Source of the DNA: Actinomadura kijaniata NBRC 14229
GTDB lineage: Bacteria > Actinomycetota > Actinomycetes > Streptosporangiales > Streptosporangiaceae
Assembly: GCF_001552175.1 (NCBI RefSeq)
Contig: NZ_BCQR01000033.1
Coordinates: 1 to 64,000 of the forward strand
Direction of reading: 5' to 3'
Length of the DNA stretch: 64,000 nucleotides
This document shows positions 1 to 8,097 of the stretch, piece after piece. The notes beneath the pieces were generated by a model. It searched no databases and had not been told where the DNA came from. It saw only the letters and a program-made list of their open reading frames with translations. The translations under genes and the position numbers were made by a program. Every line of letters starts with the position of its first letter. Positions within the stretch are counted from its first letter, which is position 1.

Positions 1-2
1 GC

Positions 3-752
3 GGGCGCCGGGGCCGCGTCCTGGTCGCGGCCGCCGCCGTGCTGCTGGTCGGCGGCGGCGTCGCCGGGGCCGCGACGCTGCTGAACGGGGACAAGAAGGG
101 CGACGGCGTCGCCACCCGCCCCGCCACCAGCGGCGTCCCGGAGCCGGTGCGCACGCCGGCCGTCCCGCCGGAGGCGACGGCGCTGGCCCAGCAGATCGAG
201 CAGGCGACCGCCGGCACCCCGAGCGTGTCGTTCGCGCTGAACGGCTCGGGCCTGGGCGGCCCGCTCAGGGCCAACGGCATGCTGGCGTCGGCCGCCGGGG
301 CGCCCGGCTCCTACGCGATGTCGCTGGCGGGCGCGCGCGACACCCGGAAGTCCGCGCGGACCGTCCTGGTGCAGGACACCCTGTACCTGAAGATGGGCAA
401 GCGGTGGCGGCAGGTGCCGGTCGCGGGCCAGCAGCGCGGTTACGCCGCGCTGGCGTCGCAGGTCCGGGCGGCCACGGCCCCGGCGCACGTGCTGACCCTG
501 CTGAAGTCGGCCACCACGTTCGGCAAGGGCAAGATCGTCTACCACGGGACGGCCCCGGTCGGCGCGGTGCCCGCGCTGGGCGACCTCGCCCGGCAGACGG
601 GGGCCCAGCAGGTGGAGTTCGTGATCAAATTGGACCGTGCGAACCGCCCCTCGGCCGTGAAGCTCACCATGGGGGCCAAGCCCCGCACCCGGACGCTGTT
701 CACGAACTACTCGGGCTGGGGCAGGAAGACGGTCACGGCGCCGCGCGGCTGA
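3..752 (+). CDS. Membrane-anchored LppX/LolA-like protein, 5' end missing
   Basis: The reading frame is already open at the first base of the window, so the N-terminus lies outside; the first in-frame ATG/GTG-type start inside (39) falls within a hydrophobic helix and is unlikely to be the true start. The visible part begins with basic residues and one transmembrane helix (about residues 5-25 from the window edge), then a Pro/Ala/Val linker and an extracytoplasmic domain of about 170 residues. This has alternating beta-rich segments (e.g. QDTLYLKMGKRWRQVP) reminiscent of LppX/LprG or LolA-type lipid-binding folds, also seen as the outer domain of some actinobacterial kinases. No catalytic motif is visible. 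It converges with the prim-pol gene. The fold assignment is a guess from pattern. Confidence 0.6.
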   Translation, partial: GRRGRVLVAAAAVLLVGGGVAGAATLLNGDKKGDGVATRPATSGVPEPVRTPAVPPEATALAQQIEQATAGTPSVSFALNGSGLGGPLRANGMLASAAGAPGSYAMSLAGARDTRKSARTVLVQDTLYLKMGKRWRQVPVAGQQRGYAALASQVRAATAPAHVLTLLKSATTFGKGKIVYHGTAPVGAVPALGDLARQTGAQQVEFVIKLDRANRPSAVKLTMGAKPRTRTLFTNYSGWGRKTVTAPRG

Positions 753-785
753 GAGGGCCGCGCGGCCTCGGGGGGCCGCGGGGGC

Positions 786-1436
786 CTAGAGGGTCTCGCA
801 GCTGTCCGCGAGGACTTCCAGGAGGCGCAGGGGGTCGGGCAGGGGGCTTCCGTCCGGCGGGAGCACCCAGACGACCTCGCGGCCGTACGGGAGCACCGAG
901 GGCGGCGCCACCACGTAGCTGTCACGGCAGTGCCACCGCATGCCGGGGGTCTCGGTGACGGTCTCCGGGGAGCAGTCCAGATGGCAGGACCACCACTCGT
1001 CCTCGTCCACCGGGGCTCCCCGGGTGGCGACGAAGAACAGGTGGCGTTCGTCGCCGATCGCGGCGACCGGGCCCACCGGGAGGCCCTCGGCGCGGATGCG
1101 GTCCAGGGCGGCGGCCCCGGCCGCGGCGGGGACGTCGAAGACGTCGAACACGCGGCCCGTCGGCAGGATGATGTTGGCCTGGGGGCGCTTGGCCCACATG
1201 CCGTCCAGCACGTCGGTGTCGACGCTGGCCTGGATCGCCCAGGCCGCCGAGACCGGATGGGCGGCCGGGTCGGGACAGCCGATCCGGTCGCACGAACACG
1301 CCCGGTCGGTGCCGGCCCTCGCGCCGGGAGTGGCGGGCCAGCCGAGCGCCGCGTACGCGTGGACGGCCGTGACCATGCGGTCGCGTACCGCGCGTTCGCG
1401 GCCCTGCCGCTTCCTGTTCCCCGAGACCGTCAGCAT
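786..1436 (-). CDS. Bifunctional DNA primase/polymerase (prim-pol) N-terminal domain protein
   Basis: About 216 residues, resembling the single-domain actinobacterial proteins annotated as bifunctional DNA primase/polymerase. Visible are an early helix with HAYAALGWPATPG, a Cys-rich segment (CSCDRIGCPDPAAHP) typical of the family, a WAKRPQANIILPTGRVFDVFDVP strand where the family usually has the D-x-D metal motif (here DVFDVP), and a late RDSYVVAPPSVLPYG segment matching the conserved Y-V-x-P-P-S. The start at 1436 (ATG) is preferred over the longer frame because AAGGGGGG lies just upstream. Whether it polymerises DNA or is a regulatory relative cannot be told; no helicase or phage partner is nearby. 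Confidence 0.7.
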   Translation of the reverse strand: MLTVSGNRKRQGRERAVRDRMVTAVHAYAALGWPATPGARAGTDRACSCDRIGCPDPAAHPVSAAWAIQASVDTDVLDGMWAKRPQANIILPTGRVFDVFDVPAAAGAAALDRIRAEGLPVGPVAAIGDERHLFFVATRGAPVDEDEWWSCHLDCSPETVTETPGMRWHCRDSYVVAPPSVLPYGREVVWVLPPDGSPLPDPLRLLEVLADSCETL

Positions 1437-1651
1437 CAGCGCCCCCCTTGGCCCAAGGTGGAAACCGGTCCCGTCACGTGCGCGCCTGCCCTGGGCGAGG
1501 AGACCGTGGACGGGCCGGTGGAAAACAGTTCCTTGATAGATGATGATGCCGCCGCGAACCCGCGATGGACACGGCACCCCCCGGAAACGGTCCCAAATGA
1601 CTAGGGGGAACCGTCCTCCGGCAATAGATCACCGTCACCCGCCGGACAGCC

Positions 1652-2641
1652 TCACCGGGAGGACAGGCGGCGGGCGACCTCCGTCGCCCAGTAGGTGAGG
1701 ATCAGGTTCGCGCCCGCGCGGCGGATCGCGACCAGGGACTCGTCGATGGTGCGCTCGCGGTCGATCCAGCCCTTCTCGGCCGCCGCCTCGATCATCGCGT
1801 ACTCGCCGCTGACCTGGTAGGCCGCGACCGGGACGTCCACCGCGTCGCGGACGCGCCGCACGATGTCCAGATAGGCCCCGGCGGGCTTGACCATGACCAT
1901 GTCGGCGCCCTCGTCGAGGTCGGCGAGGACCTCGCGCAGCGACTCGTCGGCGTTGGCCGGGTCCTGCTGGTGGGTGGCGCGGTCGCCGAACGTGGGGGCG
2001 CACTCGGCGGCGTCGCGGAACGGCCCGTAGTACGCCGAGGCGTACTTGGCGGAGTAGGCCAGGATCGGCAGGTCGGTGAAGCCCGCGCCGTCCAGCGCCG
2101 CGCGGATCGCCGCGACCTGGCCGTCCATCATGCCGCTGGGCGCGACGACGTGCGTTCCGGCCTCGGCCTGGGCCACCGCCAGCGAGGCGTAGCGCTCCAG
2201 CGTCGCGTCGTTGTCGATCTCGCCGTCCGCGGTCACGATGCCGCAGTGGCCGTGGTCGGTGAACTCGTCCAGGCACAGGTCGGTCATGATCACGGTCGAG
2301 TCGCCGAGCTCGGCGGTCAGCTCGCGCAGGGCCCGCTGGACGATGCCGTCGGGGTCGTCGCCGGCGGAGCCGACGGCGTCCTTGACGGCCGGGACGCCGA
2401 ACAGGATCAGGCCGCCCACGCCCGCCTCGACGGCCTCGTGCGCGGTCTTGCGGAGGCTGTCGAGGGTGTGCTGGTGGACGCCGGGCATGGAGGCGACCGG
2501 CTGCGGCTCGGCGAGGCCCTCCTTGACGAACAGCGGCAGGATCAGGTCGGCCGGGGCCAGCCGGGTCTCGGCGACCAGCCGCCGCAGGGCGGGGGTGCGG
2601 CGCAGCCGCCGCGGCCGTGCCACGGGGAACTGGGCGGACAT
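1652..2641 (-). CDS. hemB: Delta-aminolevulinic acid dehydratase (porphobilinogen synthase)
   Basis: 329 residues, the usual length. It condenses two 5-aminolevulinate molecules to porphobilinogen in the cytoplasm. The Schiff-base lysines are visible in YSAKYASAYYGPFRDA and MVMVKPAGAYLDI. The metal-binding stretch reads DLCLDEFTDHGHCG: one Cys of the three-Cys zinc site of E. coli-type enzymes is Asp, which suggests a mixed or magnesium-dependent site. The ATG at 2641 has GAGGAG 7 nt upstream. It is the last gene of the rex-hemA-hemC-hemD-hemB unit, 31 bp after hemD. Confidence 0.96.
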   Translation of the reverse strand: MSAQFPVARPRRLRRTPALRRLVAETRLAPADLILPLFVKEGLAEPQPVASMPGVHQHTLDSLRKTAHEAVEAGVGGLILFGVPAVKDAVGSAGDDPDGIVQRALRELTAELGDSTVIMTDLCLDEFTDHGHCGIVTADGEIDNDATLERYASLAVAQAEAGTHVVAPSGMMDGQVAAIRAALDGAGFTDLPILAYSAKYASAYYGPFRDAAECAPTFGDRATHQQDPANADESLREVLADLDEGADMVMVKPAGAYLDIVRRVRDAVDVPVAAYQVSGEYAMIEAAAEKGWIDRERTIDESLVAIRRAGANLILTYWATEVARRLSSR

Positions 2642-2672
2642 GGGAGTCTCCTCGGTGCTGCCGGTACGGGTG

Positions 2673-4376
2673 CTACTTGCGGCGGCGGGCGCCCCGGCGC
2701 ATCTGGCTGGGCTTGCGCAGCGGGTCTCCGGCCTCGATCTGCGCGGCCCGCCGCTTCGCACCGTACTCGGCCAGCGCCTCCGCCAGTGCCGAAACCGACG
2801 GCTTCTCGGCCATCACGTCGACACGCAGTCCATACTCCTCGGCCGTCTTGGCGGTCTGCGGCCCGATGACCGCGATGACCGTCACATTGTGCGGCTTGCC
2901 CGCGATGCCGATGAGGTTCTTCACGGTCGACGACGAGGTGAACAGCACCGCGTCGAACCCGCCGCCCTTGATCGCCTCGCGGATCGGGGCGGGCGGCGGC
3001 GCGGCCCGCACGGTCCGGTAGGCGGTGACGTCCTCGCACTCCCAGCCCAGGTCGGTGAGGCGGGCGATGAGGGTGTCGGTGGCGATGTCGGCGCGCGGCA
3101 GCAGCACCCGGTTGATCGGGTCCAGGTCCTCGTCGTAGGGCGGCCACACCTCGGCCAGGCCCTCGCTGGACTGCTGCCCGGCCGGGACCAGGTCGGGCTG
3201 CACGCCGAACTCGACCAGCGCGCGGGCGGTCTGCTCGCCGACGGCGGCGACCTTCAGCCCGGCGAACGCGCGGGCGTCCAGCCCGTAGTCGGTGAACTTC
3301 TCGCGGATGGCGCGCACGGCGTTGGTGGAGGTGAACACGACCCACTCGTAGCGGCCGGTCACCAGGCCCTTGACGGCGCGTTCCATCTGCTGCGGGGTGC
3401 GCGGCGGCTCCACCGAGATGGTGGGGACCTCGTCGGGGACGGCCCCGTAGGCGCGCAGCTGCTCCGACAGATCGGCGGCCTGCTCCTTGGTGCGCGGCAC
3501 CAGGACCCGCCAGCCGAACAGCGGCTTGGTCTCGAACCAGGCGAGCCGGTCGCGCCAGTTCACCACGTCGCCCACGATGATCAGGGCGGGGGCCTCCATG
3601 CCCTTGGTGTCGGCGGCCAGCCGCTTGAGGTCGGAGACGACGGTCTCCTGCTCGGTGGTGGTGCCGAGGCTCGTCATGGCGGCCGGGGTGGAGTCGGGGC
3701 GGCCGACGGCGATCAGGCTCTTGGCGACCTCGGCGACGGCGTGCTCGGCGCCGGTGATGACCAGGGTCGCGTCGGGGCCGGCGAACCGCTCCCACTCCAC
3801 GCCGCCCGCGGCGGCGTCGATGACCCGCACCTCGCGGTGCCGGTCGTCGGTCAGCGGGATGCCCGCGTAGCCGGGCACCGCGGTGATCGATGACAGGCCC
3901 GGCACGACCTCGAACGGCAGCCCGGACCCCGCGATCTCCGCGCCCTCGGTGGGCAGCGCGCCCAGCGTCCCGGGGTCGCCGGGGACGAGCCGGACCACGC
4001 GGCGGCCCGCCCTGGCCTCCCGGACCGCGAGCCCGGCGGGGTCGTCGGTCTCGGCGACGTCGACGATCTCGGCGCCGTCGCGGACATGGGCGAGGATCTC
4101 GGCGGACACGGCGGCGCGGTCCACGATGACCAGGTCGGCACGGTCCAGCACGGCGGCGGCGCGCAGCGTCAGCAGCCCGGGGTCGCCGGGGCCGGTCCCG
4201 ACCAGCGAGACCACTCCGGTCTCCGCCTCGGTCGGCACGGGCGACACCGTGGGGGCGGCACCGGCGGACTTCCCGGACGTCCTGCCGGACCTGCCGGCGG
4301 ACCGGGCGGCCTTGGCGGCGGGCCGCCCGGCGGCCCGGTCGGTGCCCTGGGCCGCGTTCTGGCTAGCGGGGCTCAA
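2673..4376 (-). CDS. hemD: Uroporphyrinogen-III C-methyltransferase/uroporphyrinogen-III synthase fusion
   Basis: 567 residues. After a disordered, basic Ala/Gly/Arg N-terminus (1-50) comes a SUMT (CobA/CysG C-terminal-like) methyltransferase domain starting VSLVGTGPGDPGLLTLRA with the SAM-binding glycine-rich loop and later VPGDPG and VVPGLSSITAVPGYAGIPLT. From about residue 290 (KPLFGWRVLVPRTKEQA) there is a HemD domain with FTSTNAVRAI and FTSSSTVKNLIGI. It therefore makes uroporphyrinogen III and probably methylates it towards sirohaem/cobalamin. The domain order CobA-HemD is common in actinobacteria. The start used is TTG at 4376, which overlaps the hemC stop by 14 bp and has GGGGGAG upstream; a GTG about 43 codons further in is the alternative. 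Confidence 0.92.
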   Translation of the reverse strand: MSPASQNAAQGTDRAAGRPAAKAARSAGRSGRTSGKSAGAAPTVSPVPTEAETGVVSLVGTGPGDPGLLTLRAAAVLDRADLVIVDRAAVSAEILAHVRDGAEIVDVAETDDPAGLAVREARAGRRVVRLVPGDPGTLGALPTEGAEIAGSGLPFEVVPGLSSITAVPGYAGIPLTDDRHREVRVIDAAAGGVEWERFAGPDATLVITGAEHAVAEVAKSLIAVGRPDSTPAAMTSLGTTTEQETVVSDLKRLAADTKGMEAPALIIVGDVVNWRDRLAWFETKPLFGWRVLVPRTKEQAADLSEQLRAYGAVPDEVPTISVEPPRTPQQMERAVKGLVTGRYEWVVFTSTNAVRAIREKFTDYGLDARAFAGLKVAAVGEQTARALVEFGVQPDLVPAGQQSSEGLAEVWPPYDEDLDPINRVLLPRADIATDTLIARLTDLGWECEDVTAYRTVRAAPPPAPIREAIKGGGFDAVLFTSSSTVKNLIGIAGKPHNVTVIAVIGPQTAKTAEEYGLRVDVMAEKPSVSALAEALAEYGAKRRAAQIEAGDPLRKPSQMRRGARRRK

Positions 4377-5310
4377 TGTCGCGCTCCCCCATCAACTGGT
4401 CGGCCCCCTCGGCGAGCATCCGCCGCGCGAGGTCGCGCCCGATCTGCTCGGCCTGGTCCGGGTGGCCGCTTGCGGACAGCCGGATCTCGCGGCTCCCGTC
4501 GTGCGCCACGACGGAGGCGGTGAGATGCAGCTTCTGTTCTACTTCGGCAGCGTATGCTCCCACGGGCGCGGAGCAACCCGCCTCCAGCACCGCCAGGACG
4601 GTCCGTTCGGCGGTGACCGCCGCGCGGGTCGCCCGGTCGTCCACCGCGCCGAGCAGCGCGATCAGGTCCGTCCGGTCGGAGCGGCACTCCAGCGCCAGCG
4701 AGCCCTGGCCCGGGGCGGGCAGCATCCGGTCGGGCCCGAAGACCTCGGCGACCGCGTCCAGCCGACCGATACGTTTCAACCCCGCGTACGCCAGCACCAC
4801 CGCGTCGAGCTCGCCGTCGGCGACCTTGCGCAGCCGGGTGTCGGCGTTGCCGCGGATCGGCACCACCTCCAGGTCCGGGCGCATCGCCCTCAGCTGCGCG
4901 ACCCGGCGCGGCGAACCGGTCCCGACGCGGGCGCCGGTCGGCAGGTCGGCCAGCTTGGCCGGGCCGCACAGGGCGTCGCTGGGATCGTCGCGCGGCGGCG
5001 TGGCGGCCAGCGTGATCCCCTCGCCGGGGCTGGTGGGCAGGTCCTTCAGCGAGTGCACGGCGAAGTCCACCTCACCGGACAGCAGCCGGTCCCGCAGGGC
5101 GTTGACGAAGACCCCCGTGCCCCCGATCTGCGCGAGCAGTGCCTTGGAGACATCACCTTCGGTGGTTACCCCGACCAGCTCCACCGCATACCCCGTACGC
5201 TGCGACAATGCGTCGGCGACCAGTTGCGACTGGGTCGTCGCCATCAGGCTCTTGCGGGTGCCGAGCCGCAGCGGGCGGGCGGGGTCGGGTACGCGGCTGG
5301 GTGTGGTCAT
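4363..5310 (-). CDS. hemC: Hydroxymethylbilane synthase (porphobilinogen deaminase)
   Basis: 315 residues, normal for the family. It polymerises four porphobilinogens to hydroxymethylbilane using a dipyrromethane cofactor. Seen: RLGTRKSLMATTQSQLV at the N-terminus, VHSLKDLPTSP (the KD substrate-binding segment), PRRVAQLRAMRPDL with its anion-binding Arg residues, and the cofactor cysteine in LEAGCSAPVGAYA. The ATG at 5310 overlaps the hemA stop by 4 bp (ATGA), indicating coupled translation. Confidence 0.96.
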   Translation of the reverse strand: MTTPSRVPDPARPLRLGTRKSLMATTQSQLVADALSQRTGYAVELVGVTTEGDVSKALLAQIGGTGVFVNALRDRLLSGEVDFAVHSLKDLPTSPGEGITLAATPPRDDPSDALCGPAKLADLPTGARVGTGSPRRVAQLRAMRPDLEVVPIRGNADTRLRKVADGELDAVVLAYAGLKRIGRLDAVAEVFGPDRMLPAPGQGSLALECRSDRTDLIALLGAVDDRATRAAVTAERTVLAVLEAGCSAPVGAYAAEVEQKLHLTASVVAHDGSREIRLSASGHPDQAEQIGRDLARRMLAEGADQLMGERDIEPR

Positions 5311-6650
5311 GGGTTGCTGTGTCCTTCGGCGGATGGTGAGCTGGCGCCGGGCAGGTCCGCGCGGGTGACGGCCTCCGGCGCCTTCGGGTCGAGGTCGAAC
5401 AGTTCGCGCAGCGCGTCGGCGTAGGCGTCGCCGCCGGGCGCGGCGGCCAGTTCCTTGACCCGGACGGTCGGGGCGTGCAGGAGCTTGTCCACCACCCGCC
5501 GGACGGTCTGGGTGATCTCCCTGCGGGCGCGGTCGTCGAGTTCGGGCAGGCGGCCGGTGAGGCGGGCCAGTTCGGCCTCCACCACCTCGGCGGCCTTGGA
5601 GCGCAGCGCCACCACGGTCGGCGCGACGGCCGCGGCGCGGGCCGCGCCCAGGAACGCGGTGACCTCCTCGGCGACGATCGCCTGCACGGCCCGTTCGGCC
5701 TCGGGGCCGATCGCGTGCGCGGCCTCCTGCGCGGTGCGCAGGTCGTCCAGGTTCGCCAGCCGCACGCCGGGCAGCTCGCGGACGCCGGGGTCGATGTCGT
5801 GCGGCAGCGCCAGGTCCAGCAGGAACCGGCGCCGGTCCCCGGCGGCGTCGGCCGCCGCGACCTGCTCGGCGGTCAGCACCAGGCCGGTCGCGCCGGTGCA
5901 CGAGATCACAAGGTCGGCCTCGGCGAGCGCGGCGTCCAGCTCGTCGAGCCGGATCGCGCGGGCCGGGACCGCCAGGGAGGCGGCCAGGCGTTCGGCGCGG
6001 TCGAAGGTGCGGTTGGCGACGACGACCTCGCGGGCCCCGGCGCGGCTCAGCGTCGCGGCGGCCAGGCCGCTCATCGACCCCGCGCCGACGACGAGGGCGC
6101 GCACGTCCGCCACCGGGCCGAGGTAGCCGGCGGCGATGTCCAGGCCGACGCTGACCAGCGACAGCCCGGCCTTGTCGATGCCGGTCTCGGCGTGCGCGCG
6201 CTTGCCGACGCGCAGCGCCTGCTGGAGCACCTCGTGCAGCTCGCGGCCGAGGGTGTGCTCGTCCTGGCCGAGCCGGAACGCGGTGCGGATCTGCCCGAGG
6301 ATCTGCCCCTCGCCGACGACCATCGACTCCAGCCCGCACGCCACCGCGAACGCGTGCTGGACCGCGCGCTCCTCGTAGTGGACGTACAGGTGCCGGGACA
6401 GGTCGTCCAGCGGGACGCCCGAGTGCAGCGCCAGCAGCTCGGTGATCGCGGTGACGCCGCCGTGGAACTTGTCGACGACCGCGTAGACCTCGACGCGGTT
6501 GCAGGTCGACAGGATCGTGGCCTCGGCGACGTTCGGGGCGTCGTGCACCGCGTGCAGGAGCTTGCGCAGGTCGTCGCCGGACGCCGAGACCCGCTCCAGC
6601 AGGGGCACCGGGGCGCTGCGGTGGCTGAGGCCCACCACCAGGATGCTCAT
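5307..6650 (-). CDS. hemA: Glutamyl-tRNA reductase
   Basis: 447 residues. It reduces glutamyl-tRNA(Glu) to glutamate-1-semialdehyde, the first committed step of C5-pathway haem synthesis. Seen: the catalytic cysteine in ILSTCNRVEVYA, the tRNA/substrate segment ACGLESMVVGEGQILGQ, an NADPH-binding region (VVGAGSMSGLAAATLSRAGA) around residues 185-205, and a C-terminal dimerisation helix region (RRVVDKLLHAPTVRVKELA). The ATG at 6650 is preferred over the longer frame because it begins the conserved ILVVGLSHRSAPV strand. It lies 118 bp downstream of rex and is probably co-transcribed from the Rex-controlled promoter. Confidence 0.96.
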   Translation of the reverse strand: MSILVVGLSHRSAPVPLLERVSASGDDLRKLLHAVHDAPNVAEATILSTCNRVEVYAVVDKFHGGVTAITELLALHSGVPLDDLSRHLYVHYEERAVQHAFAVACGLESMVVGEGQILGQIRTAFRLGQDEHTLGRELHEVLQQALRVGKRAHAETGIDKAGLSLVSVGLDIAAGYLGPVADVRALVVGAGSMSGLAAATLSRAGAREVVVANRTFDRAERLAASLAVPARAIRLDELDAALAEADLVISCTGATGLVLTAEQVAAADAAGDRRRFLLDLALPHDIDPGVRELPGVRLANLDDLRTAQEAAHAIGPEAERAVQAIVAEEVTAFLGAARAAAVAPTVVALRSKAAEVVEAELARLTGRLPELDDRARREITQTVRRVVDKLLHAPTVRVKELAAAPGGDAYADALRELFDLDPKAPEAVTRADLPGASSPSAEGHSNP

Positions 6651-6768
6651 CGCGCGCCTCCCGACCGCCGAGGGGACGCCGGGCGGGCGGCGCGGGGCCC
6701 GAGCCCGTCGCCGCGCCTGCTCGCCACCGAGTCCCTCGCCCGCCCGTCCATCCGCTCGCCGTTCCCGT

Positions 6769-7512
6769 TCACGCTTCCACCGCCTCGACATAGCCCGAGG
6801 CTCTCCCGTTCCCCGAGACGCCGCCGGCCATCGGGTCGTAACCGTCGGGCCCGCCGGCCTTGCGCTGCTCGTGGAACGCGAGGATCTGTAGTTCGATCGA
6901 CAGGTCGACCTTACGCACGTCGACCCCCTCCGGCACCGTCAGCACGACCGGTGCGAAGTTCAGCACGCTGGTCACCCCGGCCGCCACCACCCGGTCGCAC
7001 ACGGTCTGGGCGGCGGCCGCGGGGGTGGCGATCACGACGATGGACACGCCGCGCTCGGCGATGATCTCCTCCAGCCGGTCGATGTGCTCGACCGTCATGC
7101 CGGAGATCTCCTGACCGATGACGGACTCGTCGGCGTCCAGCAGGCCCGCCACGCGGAATCCGCGGGAGGCGAACCCGCCGTAACCGGCCAGCGCCCGGCC
7201 CAGGTTACCGACCCCGATGATTGCCACGACCCAATCCTGGGTCAGGCCGAGTTCACGGGAGATCTGGTAGACGAGGTACTCCACCTCGTAGCCGACGCCC
7301 CGGGTGCCGTAGGAACCGAGGTGCGACAGGTCCTTGCGGAGCTTGGCGGAGTTGACGCCGGCGGCGGCGGCCAGCTCCTCGGAGGAGACCGTCGCCACAC
7401 CCCGGTCCTGGAGCGCGTGCAGGGCCCGCAGGTACACCGGCAGGCGGGCGACGGTTGCTTCGGGGATGCCGCGCTCGGCGCGGTCGCGAGTGCGGTTCTG
7501 TCGAGATGTCAC
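6769..7512 (-). CDS. rex: Redox-sensing transcriptional repressor Rex
   Basis: 247 residues. A dimeric repressor that leaves DNA when NADH binds. An N-terminal winged helix (VYLRALHALQDRGVATVSSEELAAAAGVNSAKLRKDLSHLG) is followed by a Rossmann domain with VAIIGVGNLGRALAGY and the IVVIATPAAAAQTVCDRVV segment, and a C-terminal domain-swap helix (LSIELQILAFHEQ). The tail after residue 225 is Gly-rich and variable. The start is GTG at 7512 with only a weak purine-rich SD. It heads the haem operon, as rex does in Streptomyces (rex-hemACD), and a Rex site lies about 140 bp upstream of the start, fitting autorepression. Confidence 0.96.
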   Translation of the reverse strand: MTSRQNRTRDRAERGIPEATVARLPVYLRALHALQDRGVATVSSEELAAAAGVNSAKLRKDLSHLGSYGTRGVGYEVEYLVYQISRELGLTQDWVVAIIGVGNLGRALAGYGGFASRGFRVAGLLDADESVIGQEISGMTVEHIDRLEEIIAERGVSIVVIATPAAAAQTVCDRVVAAGVTSVLNFAPVVLTVPEGVDVRKVDLSIELQILAFHEQRKAGGPDGYDPMAGGVSGNGRASGYVEAVEA

Positions 7513-7640
7513 GGCCTGCTCTTCGGGGGCTCGACGCTGGGGACGGGGCCCGAAAACTACCCCTGACCGAGGCCGACTGGTCTCCCGGTCTCCCCCGGAT
7601 TCGGTACGAGCCGGGGCCTCGTCGCCCAGGGCTGTCCACC

Positions 7641-7669
7641 AGATTAAGCCTTTGTGAATAGGCGCACAA
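7641..7669 (-). promoter_or_regulatory. Promoter of rex-hemACDB
   Basis: On the minus strand TTGTGC (7664-7669), a 17-nt spacer and TAATCT (7641-7646) form a vegetative-type promoter whose -35 lies inside the Rex operator. The predicted transcript start near 7634 gives a leader of about 120 nt before the GTG of rex. Confidence 0.6.
7652..7669. promoter_or_regulatory. Rex operator (ROP)
   Basis: TTGTGAATAGGCGCACAA: 18 bp with arms TTGTG and CACAA, matching the published Streptomyces Rex consensus TTGTGAACGCGTTCACAA except in the centre. It covers the -35 box of the rex promoter, so bound Rex would block transcription of rex-hemACDB. Confidence 0.85.
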
Positions 7670-7836
7670 AGTCACCCCCCGGTTGCGCATGTCGCCCAAT
7701 GATCGGGAACGACAAGGAAACCGCAGGTCAGAGGGGTTCAACGGGGGTCCGGCGCGCTCCGGGCGGGCCGCCCGCGACGCCGGGGATGTGACTGACGAGA
7801 CATTCGCGCTTTTCCGTCTCGGCCGCTACCGGCCGT

Positions 7837-8097
7837 TCACCGTGACCTGCGCAGTTCCTCGACGGCGGCGCGCAGCCGGGCCTCGTCCACCCGCCAGAAG
7901 TCGTGCTGGACACCGTTGATCAGCGTGACCGGGATCTGCTCCCAGTACTCGCGGTGCAGCTCCTCCGACCGGGTGATGTCGCGTTCCTCCCAGGCCACGC
8001 CCAGGTCGGCGGCGACCCGCTCGATGACCGCCCGCGCGTCGTCGCACAGGTGGCAGCCGGGCTTGCCGAGCAGCGTGATGGTGACGGGTCCGCTCAC
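7837..8097 (-). CDS. Glutaredoxin-like thioredoxin-fold protein
   Basis: 86 residues with beta-alpha-beta start ITLLGKPGCHLCDDARAVIERVA carrying the redox pair CHLC, and the cis-proline loop QIPVTLINGVQ. A thiol-disulfide exchange protein of the DUF836/glutaredoxin 2 type. The GTG start at 8097 overlaps the stop of the upstream membrane gene (GTGA). A glutaredoxin at this place next to hemA/rex is conserved in mycobacteria and Streptomyces. Confidence 0.85.
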   Translation of the reverse strand: MSGPVTITLLGKPGCHLCDDARAVIERVAADLGVAWEERDITRSEELHREYWEQIPVTLINGVQHDFWRVDEARLRAAVEELRRSR

